This document shows, in pieces, positions 9,822-19,452 of a DNA stretch of 64,000 nt. The first letter of the stretch is position 1, and every line of letters begins with the position of its first letter. The notes under the pieces are model-generated. The model ran no database searches and was not told the origin of the DNA. It saw only the letters and a list, made by a program, of their open reading frames with translations. The position numbers and the translations under genes were made by a program. Source of the DNA: an uncultured Tateyamaria sp. (lineage in GTDB: Bacteria > Pseudomonadota > Alphaproteobacteria > Rhodobacterales > Rhodobacteraceae); NCBI RefSeq assembly GCF_947487805.1, contig NZ_CANKXW010000002.1, positions 310,001 to 374,000 on the forward strand. Direction: 5' to 3'.

Positions 9822-9867
9822 GAAAAACACAGTGAGGCCCGGCCCCTGGGGGGAGACCGGACCTCAC
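9822..9867 (-). terminator. Rho-independent terminator after the EF-hand gene
   Basis: Read on the minus strand, GTGAGG and CCGG pair with CCGG and CCTCAC (9832-9867), with one unpaired base on each side, and the hairpin is followed by tgtgttttt. It lies about 70 nt past the stop of the EF-hand gene and faces the OMP terminator. Confidence 0.7.
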
Positions 9868-9936
9868 ACCCCCACCCTCCTGCACCTGGCGGCCCTACCC
9901 GTTCTCAGATGCAGAATTGCAGGTGACCCTTGGCGG

Positions 9937-10185
9937 TCAGCCGTCCGTGACCGGCATCAACCCGGCTTCCTGGGCCGCTGCGATCTCGTCGGCATCCAGC
10001 GCCCCATCGGCATTCAGGTCCATTGCCGTGAACCCGTCCGATGTCACCTCCGGAAAGCTGGCTTGCACCTCGTCGATGGTCAGAACGCCATCGCCGTTTG
10101 TGTCCAGCTCTGACGCCGCCTGCCCCATTGCGAGGGCCGGAACGGCGAGTGCCGCAAGAAACGTCAGTGAAGCTAGTTTGGTCAT
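9937..10185 (-). CDS. Small secreted EF-hand calcium-binding protein
   Basis: An 82-residue protein with a signal peptide (cleavage probably after ALAMGQA, about residue 23) and two EF-hand loops, DTNGDGVLTIDE (28-39) and DLNADGALDADE (56-67). Both have acidic residues at positions 1, 3 and 5 and Glu at 12, so both should bind Ca2+. It would act in the periplasm. The ATG at 10183-10185 is chosen because it begins the signal peptide and follows agggaactcc-type spacing on the minus strand. The function is unknown. Confidence 0.8.
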   Translation of the reverse strand: MTKLASLTFLAALAVPALAMGQAASELDTNGDGVLTIDEVQASFPEVTSDGFTAMDLNADGALDADEIAAAQEAGLMPVTDG

Positions 10186-10420
10186 AGGGAACTCCCATTG
10201 CATTTTGCATTGCGAGGGTCCGTGAGTGGCGCCCTCACAAGGTAAGAGCCGCAAATCGGGCCAAGCATCCGCCCCGGACAGACCCTATCGCAAACACGCA
10301 AACCCGCGCCGATCCATGCGACAGCCATCAGCAATCTGCCGCCCAAAAAGAGGGCAGATGACACATCGGCGAAAACCCCCGGGCTGTTCAATCCACGCGC
10401 GAAGCCCCAGCGTGATCTCC

Positions 10421-10903
10421 ATGAAACAGCCCCTCACGCCCCGCCGCCTCGTGCCGCTGATCCCGTCCCTGACCAGACGTGCGCGAAAGCTCTCCCGCAA
10501 CCGCGCCGAGGCCGAAGACCTCGTACAGGACACTCTGCTGAGCCTGTGCCAGAAATTGCAGGACGGTGCGCAAATTGACGATCTGCAAGCCTACGCGATG
10601 CGCACCCTGTCCAACCGCGCACGGCGCGGCTGGCGCATACAGGCCACCGACGAACTCGAGGATGACCACGCGCTGACACAGCCCGACGCCCTTCTGCGTC
10701 TCGACTGCGCCGACACGCTGGCCGCGATTGCCCGACTGCCCAAACCACAACGGCAACTGCTCGACCTGGTGGTTGCGGGCGAAACCTCACCGCGCGCGCT
10801 GGCAACCGCAACCGGCCTCCCGCTGGGCACCGTGATGTCGCGTCTTGCCCGTGCCCGTGCCCGACTGCGCATCACATTGTCCGAAGACACCCCCCGGAAC
10901 TGA
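10421..10903 (+). CDS. Small RNA polymerase sigma factor (sigma-70/ECF type)
   Basis: A 160-residue ECF-type sigma factor. Region 2 is at about residues 10-70, with the core-binding stretch RAEAEDLVQDTLLSLC. Region 4 follows, with LPKPQRQLLDLVVAG and the helix-turn-helix TGLPLGTVMSRLARARARLR. No anti-sigma gene is next to it. The start is uncertain: ATG 10421 fits the family N-terminus but has a poor Shine-Dalgarno, whereas the in-frame ATG at 10358 has gaggg in front and would add 21 residues. The gene is divergent from the EF-hand gene and convergent with nrdJ. Confidence 0.75.
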   Translation: MKQPLTPRRLVPLIPSLTRRARKLSRNRAEAEDLVQDTLLSLCQKLQDGAQIDDLQAYAMRTLSNRARRGWRIQATDELEDDHALTQPDALLRLDCADTLAAIARLPKPQRQLLDLVVAGETSPRALATATGLPLGTVMSRLARARARLRITLSEDTPRN

Positions 10904-10974
10904 TGCCCGCGCCGGGGTCGGCGGGTGGGCGAATTTGCAAAGCAAAGAGAGCACCCACCGACGATCATCACGCA

Positions 10975-10998
10975 AGAAAAACGCAGAGCCGAAGCTCT
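10975..10998 (-). terminator. Second minus-strand terminator-like hairpin
   Basis: On the minus strand, AGAGC-TTCG-GCTCT is followed by gcg and then five T residues (complement of 10977-10981). A short stem with a UUCG loop is typical of intrinsic terminators, but the 3-nt gap before the T-run weakens it. It lies 130 nt beyond the strong terminator at 11106-11133, so if real it ends a separate transcript. Confidence 0.4.
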
Positions 10999-11105
10999 CC
11001 GTTGAGTTTCGCCGTGCCGCGGGTGTTTTCGCAAGCAGACGCACGCTCCTCTGGCAGAACGCATGGCGTAGCCGAGCGTGGAGTCAGCGTGCCGATGTCT
11101 CGAAC

Positions 11106-11133
11106 AAAAAAATGGGGAGCGCGAACGCTCCCC
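11106..11133 (-). terminator. Strong Rho-independent terminator downstream of nrdJ
   Basis: On the minus strand, GGGGAGCG-TTCG-CGCTCCCC is a perfect 8-bp stem with a stable UUCG tetraloop, followed by A and then seven T residues (complement of 11106-11112). It ends transcription 230 nt past the nrdJ stop. Confidence 0.85.
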
Positions 11134-11363
11134 TCTAGTTTCGCCGTTCAGGCTCAATATGTTAACCGCCCGGTACTTTTCTGCCTGCGGCCTGAACGTC
11201 GTCAGGGGCGAGCGCACCCGCCCCGTGTACCAGAGGCGGATCGCACCGCCTCCGTAGTAGGATGGGAAGGACTAAAGTCGCGCCCCACCCTGTCTCGTCG
11301 GGGGCCTGACCGGCCAAACCGGCCCGGCCCCCTCGCGTCCCTTCCCCGGGTCGCGTATGCTGA
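11106..11363 (-). ncRNA. Candidate structured 3' UTR or small RNA after nrdJ
   Basis: The 230 nt between the nrdJ stop and its terminator hold four inverted repeats with no coding frame: GGGGGCC 11300-11306 with 11326-11332; GAGGCGG 11233-11239 with 11246-11252; GGGGCG 11205-11210 with 11219-11224; and an 8-bp closing stem GTTCAGGC 11146-11153 with 11190-11197. The terminator follows at once. I recognise no known family: it does not match the conserved cores of RNase P, SRP or 6S RNA as I recall them. Whether it is a separate RNA or only a mRNA tail is unknown. Confidence 0.35.
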
Positions 11364-14300
11364 TCAGCTACACCCGGACGTCCCGCCGCAGGTGTTGCAC
11401 TTCATGCAGGTGCCATTGCGCACCAGCGTGTAATTTCCGCACTCGCCGCAGGCCTCGCCTTCATAGCCCTGCATCTTCGCTTTTGTGCGCGCATCCATGG
11501 ATGTAGTTGCCGCCGCAACGGTCGTGGTCGAGACCGACGATGCCGCAATCGCGCCGCCGTTCACGGCCACCTCGGGCACCAGCGTTTGCAACGCGACCTC
11601 TGCGTCGATCCCTGCTTCGGCCATACCGCCCTGAAGCACCACGAGATCCTGTGGCAGGCGCTTGCGCAGATACCCGGTCGAGCTGATTTGTTTCAGCACT
11701 TCCAAAGACTTGGACGCCGCCGTTTCGGACAACTCAGAGACGTTGGACACCCCCTCTGCCTCGCCCTGACCCAGCGTGTCAAAGGTGGCCCCTTCGGGTT
11801 TCACATGCGCAAGGTCCGTGCGGTCCAGATAAGACACCGCCAGTTCGCGGAACACGTAGTCAAGGATCGACGTTGCATTCTTGATGCTGTCATTGCCCTG
11901 CACCATACCGGCTGGCTCGAACTTGGTGAAGGTGAACGCGTCCACGAACTCCTCCAGCGGCACGCCGTATTGCAGGCCCACGGACACGGCGATGGCAAAG
12001 TTGTTCATCATCGCCCGGAAGCCTGCGCCTTCCTTGTGCATGTCGATGAAGATCTCGCCCAGATTGCCGTCTTCGTACTCACCTGTCCGAAGGTAGACCT
12101 TGTGCCCTCCTACGATGGCTTTCTGAGTATAACCCTTGCGACGCTGAGGCATCTTTTCGCGGTGAGATTTCACAATCTCCTTCACGATGATCTTCTCGAC
12201 GATCTTTTCGGCCATGACAGCGGCCTTTTCGACCGGAGAACCGCTTTCGAGCACCTCTTGCGCGTCCTCGTCATCCTCCACCAGCGCCGCGGCCAGAGGC
12301 TGCGACAGTTTAGAACCGTCACGATAGAGCGCGTTGGCCTTCACCCCCAGCGACCAGCTGAGTTCATAGGCGCGTTGGCAATCTTCGATCGTGGCATCGT
12401 TGGGCATATTGATCGTTTTCGAGATCGCGCCCGAGATAAAGGACTGTGCCGCGGCCATCATGGTGATGTGGCTGTCAACGCTCAGGAAACGCTTGCCTTT
12501 CTTGCCGCACGGGTTCGCGCAGTCAAAGATGTGGTAGTGCTCTTCCTTGAGGTGCGGCGCCCCTTCCAGCGTCATTGTTCCGCAGACGTGGTCGTTGGCC
12601 GCATCGATATCCGCCTTGGCAAAGCCCAGCGACTTGAGCAGGTCAAAGGTCGGATCGTTCAGCTTGGCCGCCGGAATGCCCAGCACGCCGGTGCAGAATT
12701 CCTCGCCCAGCGTCCACTGGTTGAACACGAACCGGATGTCGAACGCGCTTTCGAGTGCCGCATCCACCTTGGCCAGTTCATTTGGTCCAAAGCCATGGCC
12801 CGCCAGCGTCGTGTGGTTGATCGCGGGAGCATTGCCGATGGAGCCGTGGCCGACGGCGTAGCTGATGATCTCCTCGATCTGCGCCGAGCCGTAGCCGAGG
12901 TTTTCCAGCGCCGCAGGCACCGACCGGTTGATAATCTTGAAGTAGCCACCACCGGCCAGCTTCTTGAACTTCACCAGCGCAAAGTCAGGCTCGATCCCGG
13001 TCGTGTCGCAATCCATGACCAGACCGATGGTGCCGGTGGGCGCGATCACGGTGGACTGCGCGTTGCGATACCCGTTTTTCTCGCCCAGTTTCAGCGCCTC
13101 GTCCCATGCGCCCATGGCGACGTCGATCAGGCGCGGATCGGGGCAGTTGGCATGATCCAGAGCGACCGGCTTGACCGCCAGCGCCTCGTAGCCTTCGGTG
13201 GCACCGTAAGCCGCATTGCGGTGGTTGCGCATGACCCGCAGCATGTGATCGGCGTTTTTCTTGTAGCCGGGGAACGGCCCCAACTCGCCCGCCATTTCAG
13301 CGGATGTCGCATAAGACACCCCCGTCATGATCGCCGTCAGCGCACCGCAGAGCGCGCGGCCCTCGTCACTGTCATAGCCGTGGCCCATGTTCATCAGCAG
13401 ACCGCCGATGTTTGCATAGCCAAGGCCCAGCGTGCGGAAGTCATAGGAACGCTGCGCGATTTCCTTCGAGGGGAACTGCGCCATCATCACCGAGATTTCC
13501 AGCGTTACTGTCCACAGACGGGCGGCGTGCATGTAATCCTCGACCTGGAACTTGCCGTCCTTGAGGAAGGTCAGCAGGTTCATGGACGCCAGGTTACAGG
13601 CGGTGTCGTCCAGGAACATGTATTCCGAGCACGGGTTCGAGCCGCGGATCGCACCGTCTTCGGGGCATGTGTGCCAATCGTTGACGGTATCATGGTACTG
13701 GATGCCCGGATCGGCACAGGCCCAGGCCGCGTGGCCCACCTGCTCCCACAGCTCGCGCGCCTTGACCGTCTTCGTAACCGACCCGTCCACGCGGCTGATC
13801 AGCTCCCAATCAGCGTCTTTTTCGACGGCCGTCAGGAAGGCGTTGGTGACGCGGATCGAGTTGTTGGAGTTTTGCCCAGAGACGGAGTTGTAAGCCTCGG
13901 AGTCCCAATCGGTGTCGTATGTCGGGAATTCGATGCTGGTGTGACCCTGCCGGGCGTAATCCAGCACGCGCTTGATGTAGGTCTCGGGGATCGCAACCTT
14001 CTTGGCTGCTTTTACCGCGTCCTTCAAGGCGTTGTTTTTCTTGGGATCATAAGCGTCCGCTTCGGCGCCATCCCACATGCCGATGGCCTCGAAGATGCCG
14101 TTCAGCTTTTCCTCGTGCATCTTGGAGCCTGCGACGATCGACGCCACTTTCTGCTCTTCGATCACCTTCCAGTTGATGAAGTCCTGGATATCAGGGTGGT
14201 CCGCATCCACGATCACCATCTTGGCCGCACGGCGTGTAGTGCCACCCGACTTGATCGCGCCCGCAGCGCGGTCACCGATCTTGAGGAAGCCCATCAGACC

Positions 14301-15032
14301 CGACGACTTGCCGCCGCCGGACAGTTTCTCGCCCTCGCCGCGGAGGGAGGAAAAGTTGGTGCCGGTGCCGGAACCATATTTGAACAGCCGCGCCTCGCGA
14401 ACCCAGAGGTCCATGATACCGCCATCGTTGACCAGATCGTCTTCGACCGACTGGATAAAGCAGGCATGCGGCTGCGGATGTTCATAGGAGGATTTCGATT
14501 TCGTCAGCTTGCCGGTCTTGTAGTCGACATAGTGGTGCCCTTGCGCAGGCCCGTCGATGCCGTAGGCCCAGTGCAGCCCGGTGTTGAACCATTGCGGGCT
14601 GTTGGGGGCGGCGCGTTGCGTGGCCAGCATATGGCGCATCTCGTCATAGTAGGCGCGCGCATCCTCCTCGGTGGTGAAATAGCCACCTTTCCAGCCCCAG
14701 TAGGCCCATGCCCCGGCCAGACGGTCAAACACCTGCTTGGACGATGTTTCGCCGCCCATCTCGGCTCCTTCGGCCGCCTCGGACCGCCACAGGAACTCGG
14801 GCACGTTCGCTTCTTTGACCTTGGTCACAGCCGACGGCACGCCTGCCTTGCGGAAATATTTCTGCGCAATGACGTCGCTCGCAACCTGGCTCCAGCTCAC
14901 CGGCACTTCGACCTCGTCGAGGCGGAAAACGATCGTGCCATCCGGGTTACGGATTTCCGACGCAGTTTTCACGAAATCAAGATCTGCATATGCATCCTGA
15001 CCGGCTTTGGTGAACTGTCTTTCAATTTTCAT
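11364..15032 (-). CDS. nrdJ: Vitamin B12-dependent class II ribonucleoside-diphosphate reductase
   Basis: A 1222-residue adenosylcobalamin-dependent ribonucleotide reductase, which makes deoxyribonucleotides with or without oxygen. The N-terminal half carries the catalytic barrel, with [15 protein letters not shown], the active-site cysteine region [20 protein letters not shown], and [20 protein letters not shown]. The C-terminus has the zinc/redox tail [19 protein letters not shown] ending CGGTSGC, whose cysteines re-reduce the active site. The length fits the long alphaproteobacterial NrdJ type. The ATG at 15030-15032 starts at the usual KIERQFT. It is a single-gene transcript, with a 530-nt upstream region and a strong terminator at 11106-11133. 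Confidence 0.97.
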   Translation of the reverse strand: MKIERQFTKAGQDAYADLDFVKTASEIRNPDGTIVFRLDEVEVPVSWSQVASDVIAQKYFRKAGVPSAVTKVKEANVPEFLWRSEAAEGAEMGGETSSKQVFDRLAGAWAYWGWKGGYFTTEEDARAYYDEMRHMLATQRAAPNSPQWFNTGLHWAYGIDGPAQGHHYVDYKTGKLTKSKSSYEHPQPHACFIQSVEDDLVNDGGIMDLWVREARLFKYGSGTGTNFSSLRGEGEKLSGGGKSSGLMGFLKIGDRAAGAIKSGGTTRRAAKMVIVDADHPDIQDFINWKVIEEQKVASIVAGSKMHEEKLNGIFEAIGMWDGAEADAYDPKKNNALKDAVKAAKKVAIPETYIKRVLDYARQGHTSIEFPTYDTDWDSEAYNSVSGQNSNNSIRVTNAFLTAVEKDADWELISRVDGSVTKTVKARELWEQVGHAAWACADPGIQYHDTVNDWHTCPEDGAIRGSNPCSEYMFLDDTACNLASMNLLTFLKDGKFQVEDYMHAARLWTVTLEISVMMAQFPSKEIAQRSYDFRTLGLGYANIGGLLMNMGHGYDSDEGRALCGALTAIMTGVSYATSAEMAGELGPFPGYKKNADHMLRVMRNHRNAAYGATEGYEALAVKPVALDHANCPDPRLIDVAMGAWDEALKLGEKNGYRNAQSTVIAPTGTIGLVMDCDTTGIEPDFALVKFKKLAGGGYFKIINRSVPAALENLGYGSAQIEEIISYAVGHGSIGNAPAINHTTLAGHGFGPNELAKVDAALESAFDIRFVFNQWTLGEEFCTGVLGIPAAKLNDPTFDLLKSLGFAKADIDAANDHVCGTMTLEGAPHLKEEHYHIFDCANPCGKKGKRFLSVDSHITMMAAAQSFISGAISKTINMPNDATIEDCQRAYELSWSLGVKANALYRDGSKLSQPLAAALVEDDEDAQEVLESGSPVEKAAVMAEKIVEKIIVKEIVKSHREKMPQRRKGYTQKAIVGGHKVYLRTGEYEDGNLGEIFIDMHKEGAGFRAMMNNFAIAVSVGLQYGVPLEEFVDAFTFTKFEPAGMVQGNDSIKNATSILDYVFRELAVSYLDRTDLAHVKPEGATFDTLGQGEAEGVSNVSELSETAASKSLEVLKQISSTGYLRKRLPQDLVVLQGGMAEAGIDAEVALQTLVPEVAVNGGAIAASSVSTTTVAAATTSMDARTKAKMQGYEGEACGECGNYTLVRNGTCMKCNTCGGTSGCS

Positions 15033-15562
15033 CGCGCTGCCTCGTTTCCAGCATGTGTCCTAGGCGGAGCATCCCGACGTTGCGGGTGTCCGTATGTATG
15101 TGCCGACACGAAAGGTCAGTGAACCAGACCGGCACATCCGCCGCATTTGGCCGCAACAACAACTGTGAGTAGCGTTTGTTTCTGTCCCTCGTGCCCTGCG
15201 CGCCCCTCCTAGTGTTGGCCACTAAATGTTGTGGTGCGTCGCTTGGCCCACACAAACTGGCGTATTGAAGGGGCACCCGTCAACGGAATTTTAAATGTTT
15301 TTTGACAACTTTTGTCTTGACCAAACCGCTTGCTGGACCCGCTGGCCGATGCCACTGATTCAAGAGGTTAACAGGGCCATATCGGACCCGAAATTCATCC
15401 CCGGCCATGTGCGGATTTTTGTCAACGGCTGGGCCTTCTTAGCCAAGGCTGTGGATGCTTCACATCAAGTTATCCACACGTTAACGCATCGCGGACAGAA
15501 AGGTTTTGCCGCACTGCGGAAAATATGATGTTGTGGGGCAACACCCCAAGCCGAGGCACTAT
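15033..15562. other. 530-nt intergenic region upstream of nrdJ
   Basis: This region lies between the divergent nrdJ and lipoprotein genes. It contains an AT-rich stretch around 15288-15316, a near-palindrome ccactaaatgttgtgg at 15219-15234 on the nrdJ side, and two DnaA-box-like sites at 15450-15478. A 77-codon frame (15295-15528) has no signal, no convincing ribosome site and no recognisable fold, so I do not call it. No cobalamin riboswitch consensus is visible upstream of nrdJ. Confidence 0.4.
15450..15478 (+). promoter_or_regulatory. DnaA-box-like pair
   Basis: TTATCCACA at 15470-15478 matches the consensus DnaA box exactly. An inverted, imperfect copy (tgtggatgc, 7 of 9) lies at 15450-15458. 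Binding by DnaA is an inference; a single exact 9-mer may occur by chance. Confidence 0.35.
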
Positions 15563-16021
15563 ATGCGACCTATTTCACTCCTGTTTCTGGTCGGCTTGTG
15601 TGCCTGCGCACCACAATATGTAGAGACTCTGGTCGAACCGGGACAAGATTTGCCCGTGCGCCGTGCGGTATTCGAAGAATCCCCCAAACCTCTGGATGCC
15701 GCATTCCGCTCATCCTGCGACTCGCCAGGTGATACGTTGAAACAGGTGTCACGCGCCGTGATCCAGTGCCGCATCCTGCCACCTCCGGATGTCGCCGCCT
15801 TTCTGGTGCTGCAATATGACGGGGCGCTCGAGGCGCCGACGCTCGTTGTGCAGAAAGAAACCGCAACGGCCGACGGAAATGTCGTGGTCGAGCTGTCCTA
15901 CTTCGCCGAAGTGGTTCAGAAGTCAGGCAATCCACGCCGCATCTATTTCAAGCAGCCCGAGCTTGACAGGCTGATGGACCAGTTGCTGGCCGCGACCGGC
16001 GGTACCGCTGACAATTCGTGA
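15563..16021 (+). CDS. Small lipoprotein of unknown function
   Basis: A 152-residue protein with a lipoprotein signal: [15 protein letters not shown], in which LCAC fits the lipobox with Cys15 as the lipidated residue. The mature part has two further cysteines (in SSCDSP and IQCRIL), which could form a disulfide, and ends in a Gly/Thr-rich tail. I do not recognise the family. The ATG at 15563 begins the signal sequence; the longer frame does not. The convergent tRNA-Pro gene follows 11 nt after the stop. Confidence 0.65.
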   Translation: MRPISLLFLVGLCACAPQYVETLVEPGQDLPVRRAVFEESPKPLDAAFRSSCDSPGDTLKQVSRAVIQCRILPPPDVAAFLVLQYDGALEAPTLVVQKETATADGNVVVELSYFAEVVQKSGNPRRIYFKQPELDRLMDQLLAATGGTADNS

Positions 16022-16032
16022 ATTCGGGAACT

Positions 16033-16109
16033 TGGTCGGAGCGAGAGGATTCGAACCTCCGACCCCCTGTACCCAAAACAGGTGCGCTACCAGGCTGCGC
16101 CACGCTCCG
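16033..16109 (-). tRNA. tRNA-Pro (anticodon UGG)
   Basis: A full cloverleaf reads on the minus strand. The acceptor stem CGGAGCG pairs with CGCTCCG (16037-16043), followed by discriminator A and an encoded CCA (16033-16035). The T arm has the canonical GGTTCGAATCC, and the anticodon stem CCTGT/ACAGG encloses the loop TTTGGGT, giving UGG, which reads proline codons. Confidence 0.96.
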
Positions 16110-16152
16110 ACCGTGCGCCCCTCTTAGACTTGCCGCACAGGATTGAAAAGAC

Positions 16153-16641
16153 CTAACACGCCCAAGCGGCGCCGGTTTGTTCAAAGCTCGGGTGCCGCAA
16201 CTGATCCCCCGGCGCAAGGCCCAGGCGCTTGGCCAGGCCACCGTTGATCTCCAGCACATGGGTCAGGCCCGATCCGCCCGGTATAGGCGTTTCATCCAGC
16301 GGAATGGCGCGATGATGAATGTGCTGCACAACCCCCTGTGGGTCGACAAACAGCATGTCCAGCTCGATCAACGTGTTGCGCATCCAAAAGGACAGTCGCT
16401 GAGGATGTGGATAGACAAAGAGCATTCCCGCCGATGCCGCCATGGAAGGACGATGCATCAGACCCTGCGCCCGTTCGGCAGCATCATCTGCAATCTCGAC
16501 GTTGAACCGCGCTTCGCCGAACGCGCCCCGAATCCATACGGTATCTTCGCGACAGTCCGCGGCCGCTGCGGCGCCGCCCATGCAGGCGGCGGCAATCACC
16601 CACAACGCAAACCTGCGCGCGGTACGCCACATGTCAGTCAT
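16153..16641 (-). CDS. Secreted DUF192 protein
   Basis: A 162-residue protein with a signal peptide (hydrophobic stretch about residues 10-27, cleavage near AAAAADC) and a DUF192 domain. Typical family segments are RAQGLMHRPSM, GMLFVYPHPQRLSFWMRNT and HVLEINGGLAKRLGL, here with one change or another from the family pattern MxFxxMxNTxIPLDxxF. The function is unknown. The ATG at 16639-16641 overlaps the cold-shock gene stop by 8 nt; a second ATG at 16630-16632 would also leave the signal peptide intact. Confidence 0.85.
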   Translation of the reverse strand: MTDMWRTARRFALWVIAAACMGGAAAAADCREDTVWIRGAFGEARFNVEIADDAAERAQGLMHRPSMAASAGMLFVYPHPQRLSFWMRNTLIELDMLFVDPQGVVQHIHHRAIPLDETPIPGGSGLTHVLEINGGLAKRLGLAPGDQLRHPSFEQTGAAWAC

Positions 16642-17170
16642 CGTCGCGCGGCAGCGCCGCTTCCCATGCCAGCACCTGTGCTGCCATGCGGCCACGTTTG
16701 CCATCGATCACGCGCATCGCCAGCGCTTCGCCCGGTGCCAGATCCGACAGCCCCGAGCGGCGCAGGACTTCGACATGCAGGAAAACGTCTTCGGCCGAAC
16801 CGAACGCGTTGGCAAAGCCAAAGCCCTTGCCCTTGTCGAACCATTTCACGCGGCCAGGCTGCAACGGCGCGTCCGACACGACATGATCGTCGAGTTCCGC
16901 GATATCGGTCAGCCCAGCGGTGACATCACTGCTTGGCGGCACGATCTGCAACACCTCCACAGCCTGCACGCCGCGCTCTGTTTGCTGAATGCGCACGTCA
17001 ATCGCGGCCCCGTCCGCAACAGAGGACTGGCCAAAATTACGCAGCACGTTCACGTGCAAAAGAATGTCCGGACCGCCTGTTTCCGAAACAATAAAACCAA
17101 ACCCTTTGACGGGGTCAAACCACTTGACCGTTCCCGTCACCTGGCTTGTATCGCCGTTCTGTTCTGACAC
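16634..17170 (-). CDS. Cold-shock protein with two CSD domains
   Basis: A 178-residue protein with two cold-shock domains, about residues 8-75 and 105-170. Each has the RNA-binding signatures: GTVKWFDPVKGFGFI in the first, and RVKWFDKGKGFGFAN in the second. The domains bind single-stranded RNA or DNA as chaperones. The first domain reads LLHVNVL and the second FLHVEVL in place of the usual FVHxSAL. I chose the GTG at 17168-17170, with aagg about 7 nt upstream and the usual short N-terminus. An ATG at 17276-17278 would add 36 residues of low quality. It is translationally coupled to the DUF192 gene. Confidence 0.85.
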   Translation of the reverse strand: MSEQNGDTSQVTGTVKWFDPVKGFGFIVSETGGPDILLHVNVLRNFGQSSVADGAAIDVRIQQTERGVQAVEVLQIVPPSSDVTAGLTDIAELDDHVVSDAPLQPGRVKWFDKGKGFGFANAFGSAEDVFLHVEVLRRSGLSDLAPGEALAMRVIDGKRGRMAAQVLAWEAALPRDDD

Positions 17171-17290
17171 GCCTTGTCTTTCTTTGAGTGTATTGTGCCG
17201 CACTCCAACACTTGCGCTATTTTGCACGTTGTTTTCAACCCGTAAAAAAATGCGTGTTTCCAGAGTGTTGCATTTCATGCGTCGTGAAAT

Positions 17291-17896
17291 TCACGGGTTA
17301 AGCCGGGTAATCTGCCACGGTTGCATCGAATTTTCCCGCCGCCAGCGGAACCGGTCATGCAATCGGAACGCCCCGTCGGACCAGAATTCCAATTCAGTCG
17401 GCTCAATCCGGTATCCTCCCCAGAACGGGGGACGTTGCGGGTTGGTGCCCTGTTGCGCTGTCACCTTGGCGACTTTTGCCACCAGAGACGCCCGGCCGTC
17501 GAGCGGCTGGCTTTGATCCGATGCCCAGGCACCCAGGCGCGACTTCAGCGACCTCGACCGGTAATAGGCATCCGCCTGCGGGCCATCCTCCCGCGATACC
17601 AGGCCACGCACCCGCACCTGCCGTCGCAAGGATTTCCAGTGCAGCACAAAGGCCGCTTTGCCCGCATGGTCAAGCTCTTGCGCCTTTGCGCTGCCATAGT
17701 TGGTATAGAAGACAAACGCATCCGCTTCGACCTCCTTGAGCAGGACCATGCGCACATTCGGCATGCCCGATGCGTCCACGGTACTCAGGGCAATGGCATT
17801 GTGATCGTTGACCTCGCTCGCTTCCGCCTCGCGCATCCAGCCGCGGATGATCTCGAACGGATCGTCGCCCGCAAATTTTCCGTCCCTGTCCGTCAT
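17291..17896 (-). CDS. pdxH: Pyridoxamine 5'-phosphate oxidase
   Basis: A 201-residue FMN enzyme that oxidises PNP or PMP to pyridoxal 5'-phosphate. Family segments include [11 protein letters not shown] with the FMN-binding Arg and Lys, [30 protein letters not shown], and the C-terminal [10 protein letters not shown]...[15 protein letters not shown], which holds the PLP-site Arg and His. The C-terminus, RLNP, is the normal one. The gene precedes the cold-shock gene on the same strand with 120 nt between, enough for a separate cold-shock promoter and leader. Confidence 0.96.
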   Translation of the reverse strand: MTDRDGKFAGDDPFEIIRGWMREAEASEVNDHNAIALSTVDASGMPNVRMVLLKEVEADAFVFYTNYGSAKAQELDHAGKAAFVLHWKSLRRQVRVRGLVSREDGPQADAYYRSRSLKSRLGAWASDQSQPLDGRASLVAKVAKVTAQQGTNPQRPPFWGGYRIEPTELEFWSDGAFRLHDRFRWRRENSMQPWQITRLNP

Positions 17897-18031
17897 ATCC
17901 GCCTCCTGTCGCCTGCCCTGCTTCAGCTAGCGCGGCCTGACGCCAGCTTCAACCGGTCCGCGCTCTCTTGATGCGCCTATGTCAATGGCCTAAAGCTGAC
18001 CGACAGAAACACGGGACGGGTGGGCAATAAA

Positions 18032-18838
18032 ATGGCAAATGACCTGATGGCGGGCAAGCGGGGGCTGATCATGGGCCTCGCCAACGACAAATCCATCGCA
18101 TGGGGCATCGCGAAAACCTTGCACGACGCAGGCGCAGAGCTGGCCTTCTCCTATCAGGGCGACGCGTTGAAAAAGCGTGTGGACCCGCTCGCCGGCCAAC
18201 TTGGCAGCGATATTGTCCTGCCCTGTGATGTCGGCGACGAGGCGTCGATTGATGCGCTCTTTGCCGCGCTCAAGGAACGCTGGGGCCAACTGGATTTTCT
18301 GGTCCACGCCATCGGCTTTTCGGACAAGAATGAATTGCGCGGCCGCTATGTCGATACGAGCCGCAACAATTTTGCACTGACCATGGACATCTCCGTCTAT
18401 TCCTTCACCGCCGTGATGCAGCGCGCCGAAAAGATGATGACCCAAGGCAGCAGCGCCGTGACGCTGACCTATTACGGGGCCGAACAGGTCATGCCGCATT
18501 ATAATGTGATGGGCGTGGCCAAGGCGGCCCTTGAGGCATCGGTCAAATACCTGGCCGAGGATCTGGGCAAGGACGGCATCCGCGTCAACGCCATCAGCGC
18601 GGGGCCCATCAAGACGCTGGCTGCCTCCGGCATCGGCGATTTCCGCTACATCATGAAGTGGAACGAATACAACTCGCCATTGCGCCGCAACGTGACCATC
18701 GAAGATGTCGGCCGCTCGGCGCTCTTCCTTCTCAGCGATCTGGGCTCTGGCACCACGGGTGAAAACCTTCATGTCGACGCAGGCTACCACGTGGTCGGCA
18801 TGAAGGCGGTGGACGCGCCCGACATCTCAAAAGGCTAA
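18032..18838 (+). CDS. fabI: Enoyl-ACP reductase (NADH)
   Basis: A 268-residue short-chain dehydrogenase that performs the last step of each fatty-acid elongation cycle. The FabI-type nucleotide loop GLANDKSIAWGIA is at 15-27, and the catalytic set Tyr147, Tyr157 and Lys164 lies in TYYGAEQVMPHYNVMGVAK, spaced as in E. coli FabI. The C-terminal part has the NIDGG-like DAGYHVVGM. I prefer ATG 18032, about 11 nt after gggacggg; a GTG at 18020 would add four residues. LysE starts 3 nt after the stop, suggesting an operon with the LysE and gpt genes. Confidence 0.95.
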   Translation: MANDLMAGKRGLIMGLANDKSIAWGIAKTLHDAGAELAFSYQGDALKKRVDPLAGQLGSDIVLPCDVGDEASIDALFAALKERWGQLDFLVHAIGFSDKNELRGRYVDTSRNNFALTMDISVYSFTAVMQRAEKMMTQGSSAVTLTYYGAEQVMPHYNVMGVAKAALEASVKYLAEDLGKDGIRVNAISAGPIKTLAASGIGDFRYIMKWNEYNSPLRRNVTIEDVGRSALFLLSDLGSGTTGENLHVDAGYHVVGMKAVDAPDISKG

Positions 18839-18841
18839 GTC

Positions 18842-19450
18842 ATGAGCCTCACCGGATCCGATCTCCTTGCCTTCAATGTCGTACTGCTCGCGGCGCTGGC
18901 CTCGCCCGGTGCCGCGATGCTCTATATCACGCGGATGACGGTGGCGTCTGGGCGGCTGGCAGGGGTTGCCACCGGTTTTGGATTGGGCACGGCGGCGGCT
19001 CTGTGGACTTTTGCGGCGCTGATGGGTCTTGAGGCGGTGTTCACGTTGTTTCCGTGGACGTATACGGCGCTGAAACTGGGCGGCGCGCTCTATCTGATCT
19101 GGATCGCGGTGCAGACATGGCGCCACGCGCGCGCGCCCTTGGGCGACGCGCCGACACCCGGACGCCGTGCTTTCCTGTCCGGCCTGCTGGTCAATGCAGG
19201 CAACCCCAAGTCGATGCTTTTTGCCGCGGCGGTGATCGTCGTGATCTTCCCGCAAGGGTTGCGGGCGGCGGATATCGCGCTGATCGTTCTGAACCACTGG
19301 GTGCTCGAGTTGCTGTTCTATACCTGCCTTGCCACCGTGCTTGGCTCCGGTCCCGCCCGGCGCGGATATGTCCGCCTGAAACCCGTCTTTGACCGCATCG
19401 CGGCAACCCTACTTGGTGCGCTTGGCGTGCGCCTGATACTGGAGAAATAA
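18842..19450 (+). CDS. LysE family amino-acid exporter
   Basis: A 202-residue inner-membrane protein with about six hydrophobic segments. It shows the LysE/RhtB signature near the N-terminus, [12 protein letters not shown], and [13 protein letters not shown] in the third helix, followed by [14 protein letters not shown], the family's NPK motif. It should export an amino acid or homoserine-like compound. It lies between fabI and gpt with 3- and 2-nt gaps, so all three are probably one transcript. Confidence 0.88.
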   Translation: MSLTGSDLLAFNVVLLAALASPGAAMLYITRMTVASGRLAGVATGFGLGTAAALWTFAALMGLEAVFTLFPWTYTALKLGGALYLIWIAVQTWRHARAPLGDAPTPGRRAFLSGLLVNAGNPKSMLFAAAVIVVIFPQGLRAADIALIVLNHWVLELLFYTCLATVLGSGPARRGYVRLKPVFDRIAATLLGALGVRLILEK

Positions 19451-19452
19451 CC

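Noticed and set aside
10591-11217. Minus-strand open frame of 208 codons opposite the sigma factor gene
   Set aside because: It is a shadow of the sigma-factor frame and runs through both terminators; no motif is visible.
15219-15263. NrdR-box-like pair upstream of nrdJ (ccactaaatgttgtgg and ccacacaaactggcgt)
   Set aside because: The first is a fair palindrome but the second matches poorly, and the 29-nt centre spacing does not fit the usual 31-32 nt.
15295-15528. 77-codon open frame between nrdJ and the lipoprotein gene
   Set aside because: It has no convincing ribosome site, no recognisable fold, and it contains the DnaA-box-like sequences; composition is not protein-like.
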